From: Paenibacillus sp. 453mf
Lineage (GTDB): Bacteria; Bacillota; Bacilli; Paenibacillales; Paenibacillaceae
Assembly: GCF_900116105.1 (NCBI RefSeq)
Contig: NZ_FPAC01000001.1
Span: 1,354,862-1,418,861 of the forward strand
Length of the DNA stretch: 64,000 bases
Reading direction: 5' to 3'
Part shown: one piece after another, positions 8,723 to 17,703 of the stretch
How positions within the stretch are numbered: the stretch's first letter is position 1
How the letters are laid out: each line of letters begins with the position of its first letter
The notes under the pieces: generated by a model
Seen by the model: the letters and a program-made list of their open reading frames with translations, nothing else
The model's database searches: none
Told to the model about the DNA's origin: nothing
Made by a program: the position numbers and the translations under genes

Positions 8723-10936
8723 ATGAAACTGAAGAAACTATCCATGCTAACCGTCTTGGCCTTGTCACAGATCGCTTCAGCTATCCCGGTTAGTGCACAA
8801 TCCAACGTTATTAATGCTCCACAAGAATCGGACGTGAGCGAAGTTCTCGAGCAGAGTCTGACATCTCAAGAGTCTGGAAACGAAGCTCCCATAACTGATC
8901 AACAAGGTGCTCAAGGGGAACTTGAAAATAACAGTTCTGCCGATACGGATGAGTCAGCACCATTACCAAATGCAGCTTCTGGGACTGAAACAGGTGAGGA
9001 GTCTGAGCCGCCTGCAGAAGTAATCGACAATACGGTTACGAACGAACCTGTACCTGCGGCTTCCGCTAATGAGCTGATACTGCACTTTAACAGCACGAAG
9101 ATGGAGCAAGGCGGTCAAGTATATAACGCACCTCAGCCAATGCAAGTCAAGAAGGGCGTTTCGTATGTTCCGATTCGTGCGCTTGTTGACCGTGTTGGAT
9201 ATAAGGTGACTTATGACAAGAGAACCAAAGAGACTATTATCACGAGTGGAACCAACGAACTGCGTTTCAAAACCGACAGCAGCAAGTATACGGTTAATGG
9301 AGTTTCGAAGACGATGAAAGGCACCTCCTTCCAAACGAAGAATACCTTCATGGTACCGCTGACAGCGATTACTCAAGCACTTAATATATCTTACAAAGTA
9401 GACAATGTGGGCAAGCGTATCATTATGGATGTGTCGGTTAAGCCTGTTGCCAGGTTCACAATTCAGGAGAAGGAAATTTATGCAGGCCAAACTACACTCA
9501 ATTATGTGACGGAAGCGATTTCACCTTCAGGACTTGAGATTGTTAACGAACGCTGGGAAGGAAGACAGGATATTTATGCTGAGGCAGGCGAGTACACCAT
9601 TACATACATGGTACAAGACGAGAACGGTACCTGGAGTGATCCTTACAGCCAGACGATAACCGTAATCCAGCCTAATCTGCCTCCGGTTGCTATGTTCACG
9701 ACGGATAAGGATGAATATCGAATGGGCGAATTCATTACAATTACGGACCAGAGTACGGATGACGGTCAAATTGTGAAGCATGATTGGAATAATAAAGCCT
9801 ATGCGCATTTCACACCGGGACCCAAAACAATCAGCCTCACGGTAACGGACAATAAAGGATTGACGTCTTCCTATGAGAAGACGATTATTATCACTGGGGA
9901 AACACTCTATTCGGCGGATGACTTTAACAAGCTGCTTCTGCCTCCTGGCGAGAAATTCTCATTTGACGGGTCTAATGTGCCTGCTCTGCCAAAAATCAAC
10001 TACTCATATTATGATGAGCCTAGCACACTCATTCGCAGTAACAGTCCCGAGACCGTTAACAGCGAAGGAATCGTATATAAAGAAACCTCTGTGGGCGACA
10101 CCCGCTTTATGATTCACCATGTTAACAATGTGGGCAAGAACGTGAAGATGTATGTAGTGGCGACGAACAAGAATGCCACTAAGGCCACAATTACGACAGA
10201 GAACCTTGGTTTTGCTGGACCGACAGGTATCGCAACAGCAGCAGGTAAGAAATCCGTTTACAATTATTTCGAATCCATGCAGAATGGCTCCAAACAATCG
10301 ATGCTGACGCTGGAACCAGGAGAGAGCAAGCTGGTGATGACAGAACTCAGTAAGACGAGAATGAAGCAAGGAGATGTCATCTCGTTGTTCTCCGATATGC
10401 ACAGCGATTATCCGATTGAGTACAATGTCGTTATGATTGATGAGAAGCTTGATCCGCTTACAGTGCTCAGTGAGCTGCCAGTTCTCGATCGCGATGGTGT
10501 GCATAACCGAGGAACTTATCCGAATTCGACTCGTGTCATTCGTTATTCTGAGTATGTTGGAGATACAGCGCAGCGTTTGGCTCTAGGGGATAATCAGGAC
10601 GATCCAAATCTTGCGGGCACAGATCCTATGCTTGGTGTTGAAGCATCCAACACGGGTAACTTCGGTGTACTGTACAAAATGACATTCGATAACGTAGCTG
10701 CCAATACCCTGATCTCCTTCAATCCGCGTGGAGGCAAATATTCCGGGTATGCGATGGTGAACGGTAATATTACGGCGATCTATTCTGCTGGACAGGTCAG
10801 CGCACCTAATGAGCAGGCGATATTATACCGTACAGGTGACTACAGCCAAAAAGTAGAAATTCTGTTGACCGCAGCACCAGGAAGTAATTTGCCTGTTAAT
10901 CTGCTCTTTACACCGCTGCCAGAGAAAAAAGAATAG
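8723..10936 (+). CDS. Secreted protein: copper-amine-oxidase-like domain, PKD-like domains, unknown C-terminal region
   Basis: A 737-residue exported protein starting behind GAAGGAG. Order: signal peptide ending near SAIPVSAQS, an acidic Glu/Ser/Pro-rich linker to about residue 110, a copper amine oxidase N-terminal-like domain (about 115-240; YVPIRALVDRVGY, FMVPLTAI) that in Firmicutes serves as a wall-associated module without oxidase activity, two PKD-like immunoglobulin-fold repeats (about 245-400; PVAMFTTDKDEY, SLTVTDNKGLTSSYEK), then about 340 residues I cannot assign. No S-layer or LPXTG anchor is seen. A structural or adhesive surface role is inferred, not shown. Confidence 0.75.
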   Translation: MKLKKLSMLTVLALSQIASAIPVSAQSNVINAPQESDVSEVLEQSLTSQESGNEAPITDQQGAQGELENNSSADTDESAPLPNAASGTETGEESEPPAEVIDNTVTNEPVPAASANELILHFNSTKMEQGGQVYNAPQPMQVKKGVSYVPIRALVDRVGYKVTYDKRTKETIITSGTNELRFKTDSSKYTVNGVSKTMKGTSFQTKNTFMVPLTAITQALNISYKVDNVGKRIIMDVSVKPVARFTIQEKEIYAGQTTLNYVTEAISPSGLEIVNERWEGRQDIYAEAGEYTITYMVQDENGTWSDPYSQTITVIQPNLPPVAMFTTDKDEYRMGEFITITDQSTDDGQIVKHDWNNKAYAHFTPGPKTISLTVTDNKGLTSSYEKTIIITGETLYSADDFNKLLLPPGEKFSFDGSNVPALPKINYSYYDEPSTLIRSNSPETVNSEGIVYKETSVGDTRFMIHHVNNVGKNVKMYVVATNKNATKATITTENLGFAGPTGIATAAGKKSVYNYFESMQNGSKQSMLTLEPGESKLVMTELSKTRMKQGDVISLFSDMHSDYPIEYNVVMIDEKLDPLTVLSELPVLDRDGVHNRGTYPNSTRVIRYSEYVGDTAQRLALGDNQDDPNLAGTDPMLGVEASNTGNFGVLYKMTFDNVAANTLISFNPRGGKYSGYAMVNGNITAIYSAGQVSAPNEQAILYRTGDYSQKVEILLTAAPGSNLPVNLLFTPLPEKKE

Positions 10937-11009
10937 TTGAATTAGTTTCATAACTTAACAAAAAGCAACTAACGGTAGTATGAAAATGATTCAGTCAACT
11001 TGAATTAAC

Positions 11010-11052
11010 AAACAGCCACCGATCCTAGAGTACAAAGGATCGGTGGCTGTTT
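11010..11052 (+). terminator. Strong terminator after the secreted protein gene
   Basis: AAACAGCCACCGATCCT pairs perfectly with AGGATCGGTGGCTGTTT (17 bp, 9-nt loop). The T tract is short, but the stem is exceptionally stable and sits 74 nt after the stop codon of the secreted protein gene. Confidence 0.8.
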
Positions 11053-11076
11053 AGCGTTATTGGATACCGAGCATCT

Positions 11077-11125
11077 AAAAAGAGTCTTAGCTAGAACACG
11101 TTTCTAGTTAAGACTCTTTTCTATT
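11077..11125. terminator. Bidirectional terminator
   Basis: AAAAGAGTCTTAGCTAGAA pairs with TTCTAGTTAAGACTCTTTT (19 bp with one G-U pair). It has A/T tails on both sides and lies just downstream of the minus-strand YjcZ-type gene, which it most likely terminates. Confidence 0.8.
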
Positions 11126-11152
11126 TTATGAAATGCTATGAGATGCTCTAGA

Positions 11153-11251
11153 TCAATACCATTTGAAAGTTTTAGCGATAATGACCAGCAAAATGAATAA
11201 TACGAGGATTCCTCCAATGGTAAAGCCGTGGTTTCCGCTTTCGTAGTTCAT
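11153..11251 (-). CDS. YjcZ-family sporulation small membrane protein
   Basis: A 32-residue gene, too short for most gene finders. The peptide starts MNYESGNHGFTIGG, continues with a single hydrophobic helix (ILVLFILLVIIA) and ends KTFKWY. The GG-x-hydrophobic helix layout and tiny size match the YjcZ family of sporulation proteins found in multiple copies in bacilli. The start is supported by AAAGGAGGTG nine bases upstream, and a strong hairpin follows the stop codon. It is probably expressed during sporulation and inserted into a forespore or spore membrane; the molecular role of the family is not known. Confidence 0.8.
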   Translation of the reverse strand: MNYESGNHGFTIGGILVLFILLVIIAKTFKWY

Positions 11252-11428
11252 GCATCCACACCTCCTTTGCTGGTTTTAATAGTATTTTATGCAATTTTTG
11301 AAGATTTGGATTACGCTGGTATCTATTTTTAATAGAGTTGAATCTATTTCACTCCGCCACCGTTCTTATGATATGTTTAGATAACAGAGCTTGATGATTT
11401 CGATAATTCTACTACTGGAGGACGAGAG

Positions 11429-12523
11429 ATGGAACAGCACAACAATATGACACTATCAGAAGCATACAACAAGAGTGAATATCCCATTTTAGGTAATGGT
11501 AGATGGAATATTCAGATGTTAAAGGATGCATTTGAGCATATGGATGGGGATATAGCGGGAGACCGCTATGGGACAGGAAAAGTGATTGAAGATTTTGAGC
11601 GTAAAATTGCTGATTTGTTAGGTAAAGAATCGGCAGTGTTCTTTCCTAGTGGTACGATGGCACAGCAGATCGCTATGCGGATATGGTCAGATGAGAAGGA
11701 CAGCAAAATAGTCGCGTATCATCCGCTTAGTCATTTAGAGATTCATGAGGAAGATGGCCTCAAAGAGCTGCATCACTTGGAGCCTCTACTTCTCGGAGAA
11801 GAGAATCGTCTTATCCGATTGCAGGATGTCAAGCAACTAGGAGGAGAAGTGGCATGCTTGCTGTTAGAACTGCCGCAACGTGAGATTGGAGGTCAGCTTC
11901 CAGCGTTTGAGGAGCTCATGGAAATCTCTACCTATTGTAAAGAACAGGGAATTCGACTGCACCTCGATGGTGCTCGATTGTTCGAATCAATTCCTTATTA
12001 TGGAAGGTCAGCTGCTGAAATATGTGCGCTGTTTGATAGTGTTTATGTATCTTTTTACAAAGGAATTGGCGGTATTGCAGGTGCAATATTAGCAGGACCT
12101 GAAAATTTCACGACACTATCTAAAGTATGGAAGAGACGGCATGGCGGAGACTTGATCGGGTTATATCCTTACATTCTGAGCAGCGATTATTATTTCAATA
12201 AACGGATAGATCGAATGACGGAATATTATAACCGGGCGAAGGAATTGGCCGAATTGTTCAATCAGTGCACAGGAGTTAGAGCCGTACCACAGGTCCCGGT
12301 GACAAACATGTTTCATCTTCATTTTCATATGTCTGCTCGCGAGCTGGAGACCATATTAATCGATATCTATACAAAAACAGGAGTCGGCCTAATTTCGTTC
12401 CTGCGAGAAGTTCATGATCAGGAATGCAAGACAGAGATTAGTATTGGGGATCGTTACGGTGAGGTGCCGAAGGAACGACTATACCAGGCGATTCAATTGC
12501 TTCAAGAGAAAATGATAAAGTAA
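11429..12523 (+). CDS. PLP-dependent beta-eliminating lyase / threonine aldolase-like enzyme
   Basis: A 364-residue fold-type I PLP enzyme resembling low-specificity L-threonine aldolase, which splits L-threonine or L-allo-threonine to glycine and acetaldehyde. Visible features are the early GDRYGTG-like segment (DIAGDRYGTGKVIEDFE), FFPSGTMAQQIA (cofactor phosphate region), HLDGARLFES (Asp and Arg contacting the cofactor) and SFYKGIGG with the Schiff-base lysine. The N-terminus is slightly longer than in classical aldolases. It starts behind GGAGGACGAG. It stands alone between a divergent small gene and a convergent gene, so the context gives no substrate. Exact specificity within the beta-eliminating lyase family is uncertain. 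Confidence 0.75.
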   Translation: MEQHNNMTLSEAYNKSEYPILGNGRWNIQMLKDAFEHMDGDIAGDRYGTGKVIEDFERKIADLLGKESAVFFPSGTMAQQIAMRIWSDEKDSKIVAYHPLSHLEIHEEDGLKELHHLEPLLLGEENRLIRLQDVKQLGGEVACLLLELPQREIGGQLPAFEELMEISTYCKEQGIRLHLDGARLFESIPYYGRSAAEICALFDSVYVSFYKGIGGIAGAILAGPENFTTLSKVWKRRHGGDLIGLYPYILSSDYYFNKRIDRMTEYYNRAKELAELFNQCTGVRAVPQVPVTNMFHLHFHMSARELETILIDIYTKTGVGLISFLREVHDQECKTEISIGDRYGEVPKERLYQAIQLLQEKMIK

Positions 12524-12625
12524 ATCTTGAAATCAATGTAAGTAGAGAATACAGTGACAGCGGAGTCGAATGAGCATTAATTGAACTGCTGATCAAGTTT
12601 GGAGAGCAGAAGGAACATAAAGCGA

Positions 12626-12705
12626 AGAGCATTGATGATTCTAGTCAGCTTGTTAGTCATCTAGAAAAGAAACGACATCTACAAGCTGCCGAATGTCAAT
12701 GCTCT
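12626..12705. repeat. Palindromic element, copy 1
   Basis: An 80-nt imperfect hairpin. The outer arms AGAGCATTGA and TCAATGCTCT pair perfectly (10 bp) and the inner arms CAGCTTGT (12646-12653) and ACAAGCTG (12681-12688) pair perfectly (8 bp). No T tract follows on either strand, so it is not a classic terminator. The last 30 bases match copy 2 (14222-14251) at 29 positions. The rest of the 267-nt gap shows no convincing gene. Confidence 0.7.
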
Positions 12706-12790
12706 TTACTAAACAGCTAACAACTTAAATGCAACCAAGTAATACTATGGTAATAATTAAATACTGACCTGGAAATATGACTGCAAAACA

Positions 12791-14056
12791 CTAAGGTCTA
12801 AATTTTCTCATTCGATCAAGGAGAAGACCATCAGTGGATGTATTTTCTCCCGTCACAAAATTCTCCATATAATAAGTCAAATATTGACCGTAAAGACTTT
12901 CAGTGCTTAGAAGAAGCTCATCAATAAAGTATATTCCATTCGGAAGGTCATCCTTAAGGAGTGTGCACAAGGCACCGTAAATACCGCAAGCGACTTGAAA
13001 ATAAGTGGCATTCGTATGATAGATAGGATAGATCTCCTTACTGCTTAGTACGTTATACATATACCGTTCCTTGTCTGGATATACGAGCAGAACTCCGACT
13101 AAATCCTCACCGCCAAGTTCACCATCAGCAGGGTCCAGTACTACATGTTCCCAATCCCACAGATCATCCGCATTTTCCAAGTTATTACGAATCGTATCGA
13201 TAACGTAATCGCTGACCCGATATATGAAACCTGTTTCCATATCGAATTCTTTTCCTAAGGTGAGTACCTCTTCGTGAGCCATTAGCGAGCCGTAAAACTG
13301 TTTGGCTCCTAACCTCACCTTAAATTCCAGCTCATAAACAGGAGCATGCATCGTTATTGGAAACTTGTATTTCATATACAATGGATAATTGATAAGTGCT
13401 TCATCTAGAAAACATTCCGGAGACCAAGTAGAATAAATCGTCTGTTCTTTAATATGGGATGGATCAAGATACATGGTATTATCATGCTCCACAATGTAAC
13501 AAGCAAGCGGTTTAATATCCGGTGTTTCCTGGATCAATCGGATAGCCATCCATTGAACTACGCCAGGATTCATTCCAGAACCAATAATGGCCTTGTAGGG
13601 AGAGATGGTGCTCAAGCCTTCCATGAACTGCTTGTATCGTTCAAGCAGCGTATAACCGTTCAGAATTTCCAGTTCGTCAATGACCGGACTTTCCAATGCG
13701 GTATTGATATATGCTACCCCTCTAGCCTGACAGCAATTTAGCATATCAACCGAATCCGCCCAAGAAACATCAATCGCATGTGTAGTACCGGTTACATCTA
13801 AGTGTTCCTGGAACTTGTCCAAATCGGTTAAATCGAACTGATGGAGTGTAGCATGAATCAGCAGCTGCGGCATGAAGGATGCATAGTATGCCTTGTCTTT
13901 CTGCTGCAAATCTATTAAATGAATTTGACATTGGTGTATATAGGAATGGATAGGATCATTGGTATCGCTGTAGCTCTTCTCTAGTATAGATAATATAGCT
14001 CTGGAAACGCCTCCAGCACTGCCAAGAATGCTGATAACGGTTTTTATATTTTTCAT
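12791..14056 (-). CDS. Saccharopine dehydrogenase-like / homospermidine synthase-like NAD(P) enzyme
   Basis: A 421-residue oxidoreductase. The N-terminus ISILGSAGGVSRAI is a Rossmann dinucleotide-binding turn, and IGSGMNPGVVQWM in the middle resembles the GxNPG segment shared by homospermidine synthases and saccharopine dehydrogenase-type proteins. The C-terminal domain matches no motif I can name. A role in polyamine or amino-acid metabolism is inferred from the family only. The ATG is preceded by AAAGGAG. It is flanked on both sides by copies of the same palindromic element (12626-12705, 14177-14251). It follows the ArsB-like gene on the same strand with a 248-nt gap, so a shared transcript is possible but not evident. 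Confidence 0.65.
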   Translation of the reverse strand: MKNIKTVISILGSAGGVSRAILSILEKSYSDTNDPIHSYIHQCQIHLIDLQQKDKAYYASFMPQLLIHATLHQFDLTDLDKFQEHLDVTGTTHAIDVSWADSVDMLNCCQARGVAYINTALESPVIDELEILNGYTLLERYKQFMEGLSTISPYKAIIGSGMNPGVVQWMAIRLIQETPDIKPLACYIVEHDNTMYLDPSHIKEQTIYSTWSPECFLDEALINYPLYMKYKFPITMHAPVYELEFKVRLGAKQFYGSLMAHEEVLTLGKEFDMETGFIYRVSDYVIDTIRNNLENADDLWDWEHVVLDPADGELGGEDLVGVLLVYPDKERYMYNVLSSKEIYPIYHTNATYFQVACGIYGALCTLLKDDLPNGIYFIDELLLSTESLYGQYLTYYMENFVTGENTSTDGLLLDRMRKFRP

Positions 14057-14176
14057 GAGTATACCTGCTCCTTTCTATAAATTAAGATATTCATAGATTG
14101 CTAGAAAAGAGTGTTCATATACACATGCTAGGAGCGGATTTTTGGATACAAAATGGCTTAGTCTAAATATGTGTGA

Positions 14177-14251
14177 AGAGCAATGAAGATTCAATACAGA
14201 TTGTGGATTCACCAGGATTAGCATCTACAAGCTGCCGAATTTCAATGCTCT
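14177..14251. repeat. Palindromic element, copy 2
   Basis: A 75-nt relative of the element at 12626-12705. The outer arms AGAGCAATGA/TCAATGCTCT and inner arms CAGATTGT/ACAAGCTG each carry one mismatch relative to copy 1, so the right half is almost identical while the left half has drifted. It lies between two minus-strand genes, 121 nt upstream of the dehydrogenase-like gene. Confidence 0.7.
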
Positions 14252-14304
14252 CTATGAGTTTAATTATTCAATGTTGGCTTTAAAACGGTAAGTTTACTCA
14301 AATA

Positions 14305-15636
14305 TCAGTATAACCACTGTACCCAAACGGCTAACAAGACCAGTGTAACCACTAAAGTTATTGGAATCGTTAGGAGGGTGACTCTGATATAATCCTTCCA
14401 TTTAACCTTAACGTGATGCTGTTTAAGGATATGAAGCCATATTAACGATGCTAGGGTTCCCATAGGAAGAATGAGTGCACCTATGTCGCTTCCAATTACA
14501 CTGGCCAGATAAGCAATCTTAAGTGTAAGCGGATCAAGACTCATTTCCGTGAGTGCCATCGTTCCTACCATTAATGCCGGATGATTGTTAAACATAATAG
14601 ACAACAATGAGAGCAGTCCGCCCATCCATAGACTGGCGTTAAGCAAATCAGCTGCAACAATAGGCTCTATAAATCGAATCAATAGATGGGTAAGTCCAAT
14701 ATTATGAAGACCAAATATGATGACATACATGGCAAAGGCAAAGACGAGGATATGCCACGGGGTCTTTCTTATCAAATCCTTAGGTGTTATCTTCAATACA
14801 AACCATCGCCAGGTTAATAGTATGACAGAACCAAGTACGGCGACCATTTCGATTGGTATTCCGACATAAGAAGCAACAAATAAACTAATACGTACCATAA
14901 ATACAAACAGTAGGACATTAATCATCAGTTTATTTCGCTTTTCTATGGAGCTATACTCCATTTTTGGACCCAGCGGGTGTTTCCCAATCCCACTGTGTTT
15001 AAATTCTTTAGGAAGTTCCTTCCTGAAAACGAAGAAGAGAAGAGTTACGAGCAGGAGCAGACCAAGTGAGGCTGGCACAAACATCATAAGAGTGTGCATA
15101 TATAGATCCATATCAACAATCTCAAGAGCTATTAGATTCACAATATTGCTTACGCCGATAGGAGCACTTGAAGCTGTTGCGATGAGTGCACCGGATAGTA
15201 GATAAGGTATTTTTTCGTGGTTCTTAAAACCGAGACGTTTCAATAGGATCAATAGAATGGGGGTCGTTATCAGAATGCTTCCATCATTGTTGAAAAAAAG
15301 TGTCATTAGAAAACATAGCAGATTTACATACCAGAACAATCGAACCCCTGAGCCCCTAGCTCTTGCTGCAAGGCCTTCTGCCGCCCAGTTGAAGAAACCG
15401 AAGCTTTCTAAGATAATCGCCATTACAATGGTAGCAAGAATAGTTATAGCCGCACTGCTAATGGTGGTCGTGATTGTAAACAAATCTAAATAAGTTACAC
15501 TTCCGCTCAAGACGACCAGCAGAGCACCAATAGAAGCGGGGATAGCTTCATTTAAGCCTTTTGGACGCCATATAATCAGCACCATTGAAAAAATAAAAGC
15601 AGCGATGGTAATTGTAACAGTTGCTGAACCGAGCAA
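14305..15636 (-). CDS. ArsB/NhaD-family (ion transporter superfamily) membrane permease
   Basis: About 443 residues with 11-12 predicted helices. ArsB-like features are the FNNDGSILITTPILL and SSAPIGVSNIVN re-entrant segments and the C-terminal FNNHPALM and GSDIGALILPMGTLASLIW. ArsB proteins export arsenite or antimonite; related members move other anions or sodium. No arsR, arsC or other arsenic gene is adjacent, so the substrate stays open. The TTG at 15636 is the likely start because AAAGGGGTGAT sits six bases upstream; the GTG at 15645 lies inside that ribosome binding site. Confidence 0.75.
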   Translation of the reverse strand: MLGSATVTITIAAFIFSMVLIIWRPKGLNEAIPASIGALLVVLSGSVTYLDLFTITTTISSAAITILATIVMAIILESFGFFNWAAEGLAARARGSGVRLFWYVNLLCFLMTLFFNNDGSILITTPILLILLKRLGFKNHEKIPYLLSGALIATASSAPIGVSNIVNLIALEIVDMDLYMHTLMMFVPASLGLLLLVTLLFFVFRKELPKEFKHSGIGKHPLGPKMEYSSIEKRNKLMINVLLFVFMVRISLFVASYVGIPIEMVAVLGSVILLTWRWFVLKITPKDLIRKTPWHILVFAFAMYVIIFGLHNIGLTHLLIRFIEPIVAADLLNASLWMGGLLSLLSIMFNNHPALMVGTMALTEMSLDPLTLKIAYLASVIGSDIGALILPMGTLASLIWLHILKQHHVKVKWKDYIRVTLLTIPITLVVTLVLLAVWVQWLY

Positions 15637-15673
15637 GTTTATCACCCCTTTTTGGTCGGATTAGCATGGGAGT

Positions 15674-15826
15674 TTACACATCAGATTTCTCCGCAGCCAT
15701 AACACTGATCAGGGCAATTTTCTCCTTCATTGGTTCTTCTGATGAAGATTCCAAGGATTCTATCTTGGGTGGTGCTAACAAGAAATATAATCCACAGCCC
15801 GAGATTAAAATAATAATGAATTCCAT
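15674..15826 (-). CDS. Small putative membrane-anchored protein upstream of the ArsB-like gene
   Basis: A 50-residue frame with one N-terminal hydrophobic stretch (MEFIIILISGCGLYFLLA) and a charged Glu/Ser/Lys tail ending EKSDV. A very strong AGGAGGTGAT lies 11 nt before this ATG and 4 nt before another ATG at 15833 in a different frame, whose product looks less natural. It ends 37 nt before the ArsB-like start, so it is probably co-transcribed. It matches no family I know; the frame choice is the main uncertainty. Confidence 0.45.
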   Translation of the reverse strand: MEFIIILISGCGLYFLLAPPKIESLESSSEEPMKEKIALISVMAAEKSDV

Positions 15827-16015
15827 CAACCATATCACCTCCTAATAATTGAAACTTCATTCGATTAGTTACCTGTCAATTCAAAACCGATAGATACACT
15901 TTATCAGCTGCGTATCCACTCGGAGCTAGTAGTACAAGGAGCCCGTTCTCAAGTTGAGCAACGAGCTGTTTTGTTATACGATCACTTGTGCAGAAGTCAA
16001 ACAGTTAGCTTCATA

Positions 16016-16675
16016 TTATGGTAGATGAATGGTCTTGATATGATCCGTATGCATGATAATTGAGGAGCCGGCCGCTTCTACAATCTCCATAAGATTATTG
16101 TCTATTGCTTTGAGCAAGCCAGCTCTATGAGGACTATCTTGCAAATTGATAGTAACCAGCTCACCCTTCAGCTTCTTGAGCTGCTGATCCAGGGTTCTTG
16201 ATAGGGACATTGAAGTAGGTTGTATAGGAAAATACTCCTGGCTTAAAGAGAATGGCCTGACATTTGGCGGGTAAGGGATAATGTATTTTACATGCTCCAC
16301 AGAAACATAGACAGATCGGTGTAGAGGAGAATAGAATACAAAATAATCATTCATAATACTGGTCACATATCCATGTAGTGCCTTGTCCCCTACTGATATT
16401 TCACTGAAGATTCCTCTGGCATGCATTAATATTTTTCGGTATGAGATGTTACTGTGATCTAAGGAAGGATCCAGTGGTTCTTCAGTAACCGTTGAACTGT
16501 TATCTGATAGTCTTAAATACTGAAGGTGATGTAACGGAACATAAACATAGCGAAAATCCCCATATAGTACAACAATATCATTGCCAACATCAATAACTTC
16601 TCCTTGAATAAGGTTCTTGCACCCTGAAATACTGAGCTCAATTTGCTTGCCTAACCAAGAATCGATAACTTGCAC
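16016..16675 (-). CDS. CotB-like spore coat domain protein
   Basis: A 219-residue protein made of about three repeats of a small beta-rich domain, each ending in a histidine-containing strand: VYVPLHHLQYLRL, VYVSVEHVKYIIPY and IIMHTDHIKTIHL. The same HIKSI-type pattern occurs in the CotB protein encoded just upstream and in B. subtilis CotB, so it is read as a coat protein of that family without a low-complexity tail. It starts with GTG at 16675 behind AAGGAGG. It lies 236 nt downstream of the cotB-like gene on the same strand, facing away from cotH. Localisation to the spore coat is inferred. Confidence 0.65.
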   Translation of the reverse strand: MQVIDSWLGKQIELSISGCKNLIQGEVIDVGNDIVVLYGDFRYVYVPLHHLQYLRLSDNSSTVTEEPLDPSLDHSNISYRKILMHARGIFSEISVGDKALHGYVTSIMNDYFVFYSPLHRSVYVSVEHVKYIIPYPPNVRPFSLSQEYFPIQPTSMSLSRTLDQQLKKLKGELVTINLQDSPHRAGLLKAIDNNLMEIVEAAGSSIIMHTDHIKTIHLP

Positions 16676-16911
16676 GATATACCTCCTTTCGAAGCGTTTA
16701 ACCTAATTTGATGTGTGAGATAGCATTCCTTTATTTGATGAAATGTTGTTAGGGAGGAGGTAACTGATATTATAAGGTACTAGAGCTGCACTGCATTGAA
16801 GTAATCAATAACCCTATGGTCAGTGCTGAGATATATATAGTTCGAGTAGGTCACCTCCAAGGTGTAGGGTATCTTAATAAGCTTATATTAATAGAAGAAA
16901 TTCAGTGCATT

Positions 16912-17703
16912 TTATTTGTTGTACGATCGTTTGTTGTTAGAACCCTTCGATTTCGATTTATTACCGCGAGATTGGTTTGCACCTTGTTGGCCACGAGATT
17001 GATTACCGCGAGATTGGTGTGCACCTTGTTGGCCACGAGATTGATTACCGCGAGATTGGTGTGCTCCTTGTTGACCACGAGACTGATTACCGCGAGATTG
17101 GTTTGCACCTTGCTGGTTGCCACGAGACTGATTTGATCCTTGCTGATTACCTCCGGATTGATTGCGATTTCCTTGGTTACCACCAGATTGATTAGCCGCT
17201 TGCTGGCTGTTGCCGCCTGCTTGGTTTCCGTCACTTTGATTGTTTTGTCCTTGATTTCCTTGGGAAGAATTATTATTTTCACTATTCCCGCCACGTAAAG
17301 CAGATACAGATTTAATATGATATAGCGGGATTCTGACGATTTCTTGATTTTTCATCGTCAGAATCAATTGGTTTTGATTTGCATCTACAAGAACACCTTC
17401 TAATTTTTCAGGACCGCCACGGTTAATTTGTATCTGTTGAAAACGAAGTGCTTGCATGACACCGAGAAAAGTGTTAGCAAAGATTGGGGTAGCCAGGTTT
17501 CTTGCAGCTCCACTAGTACGACCTGTATCTGTGATGCTTTTAATATGAGAGTCTTTCACATAGACCAGGCCATTTTTGGTATTTATAACCATGTGGTCAT
17601 TTCTCACATCCATTAACGTACCTTCGATAGCATCAGGACCGCCACGATTAATCTTTACGCCCCTTCCTATGAGACCTCTCATTCCTTGATCATAAAGAGC
17701 CAT
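16912..17703 (-). CDS. cotB: Spore coat protein CotB homologue with Ser-Arg-Gly-Asn-Gln repeat tail
   Basis: A 263-residue protein. Residues 1-137 hold two copies of the CotB globular domain (KINRGGPDAIEGTLMDV...HIKSI and QINRGGPEKLEGVLVDA...HIKSV), very close to the third domain of B. subtilis CotB as I recall it. Residues about 140-263 are a low-complexity tail rich in Asn, Gln, Gly, Ser and Arg, with 14-residue units of the form SRGNQSRGQQGAHQ, ending in KSKSKGSNNKRSYNK. In B. subtilis the CotB tail is a Ser/Lys/Arg repeat phosphorylated by CotH; here the repeat differs but keeps regularly spaced Ser-Arg pairs. The cotH gene lies directly divergent. Good ribosome binding site (AAGGGGAA). 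Confidence 0.85.
   Translation of the reverse strand: MALYDQGMRGLIGRGVKINRGGPDAIEGTLMDVRNDHMVINTKNGLVYVKDSHIKSITDTGRTSGAARNLATPIFANTFLGVMQALRFQQIQINRGGPEKLEGVLVDANQNQLILTMKNQEIVRIPLYHIKSVSALRGGNSENNNSSQGNQGQNNQSDGNQAGGNSQQAANQSGGNQGNRNQSGGNQQGSNQSRGNQQGANQSRGNQSRGQQGAHQSRGNQSRGQQGAHQSRGNQSRGQQGANQSRGNKSKSKGSNNKRSYNK
16961..17128 (-). repeat. 42-bp tandem repeat in the cotB tail
   Basis: The plus-strand word TTACCGCGAGATTGG recurs at 16961, 17003, 17045 and 17087, exactly 42 bp apart, encoding 14-residue units on the minus strand. Units differ by a few bases, mainly His versus Asn codons. Such repeats often vary in copy number between strains. Confidence 0.9.

Noticed and set aside
14305..15636. 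Arsenic-resistance operon
   Set aside because: Only an ArsB/NhaD-type permease is present; no ArsR, ArsC or ArsA gene or regulator site nearby.
16816..17136. Plus-strand frame rich in Thr-Arg-Leu-Val repeats
   Set aside because: Shadow of the cotB tail repeat on the other strand.
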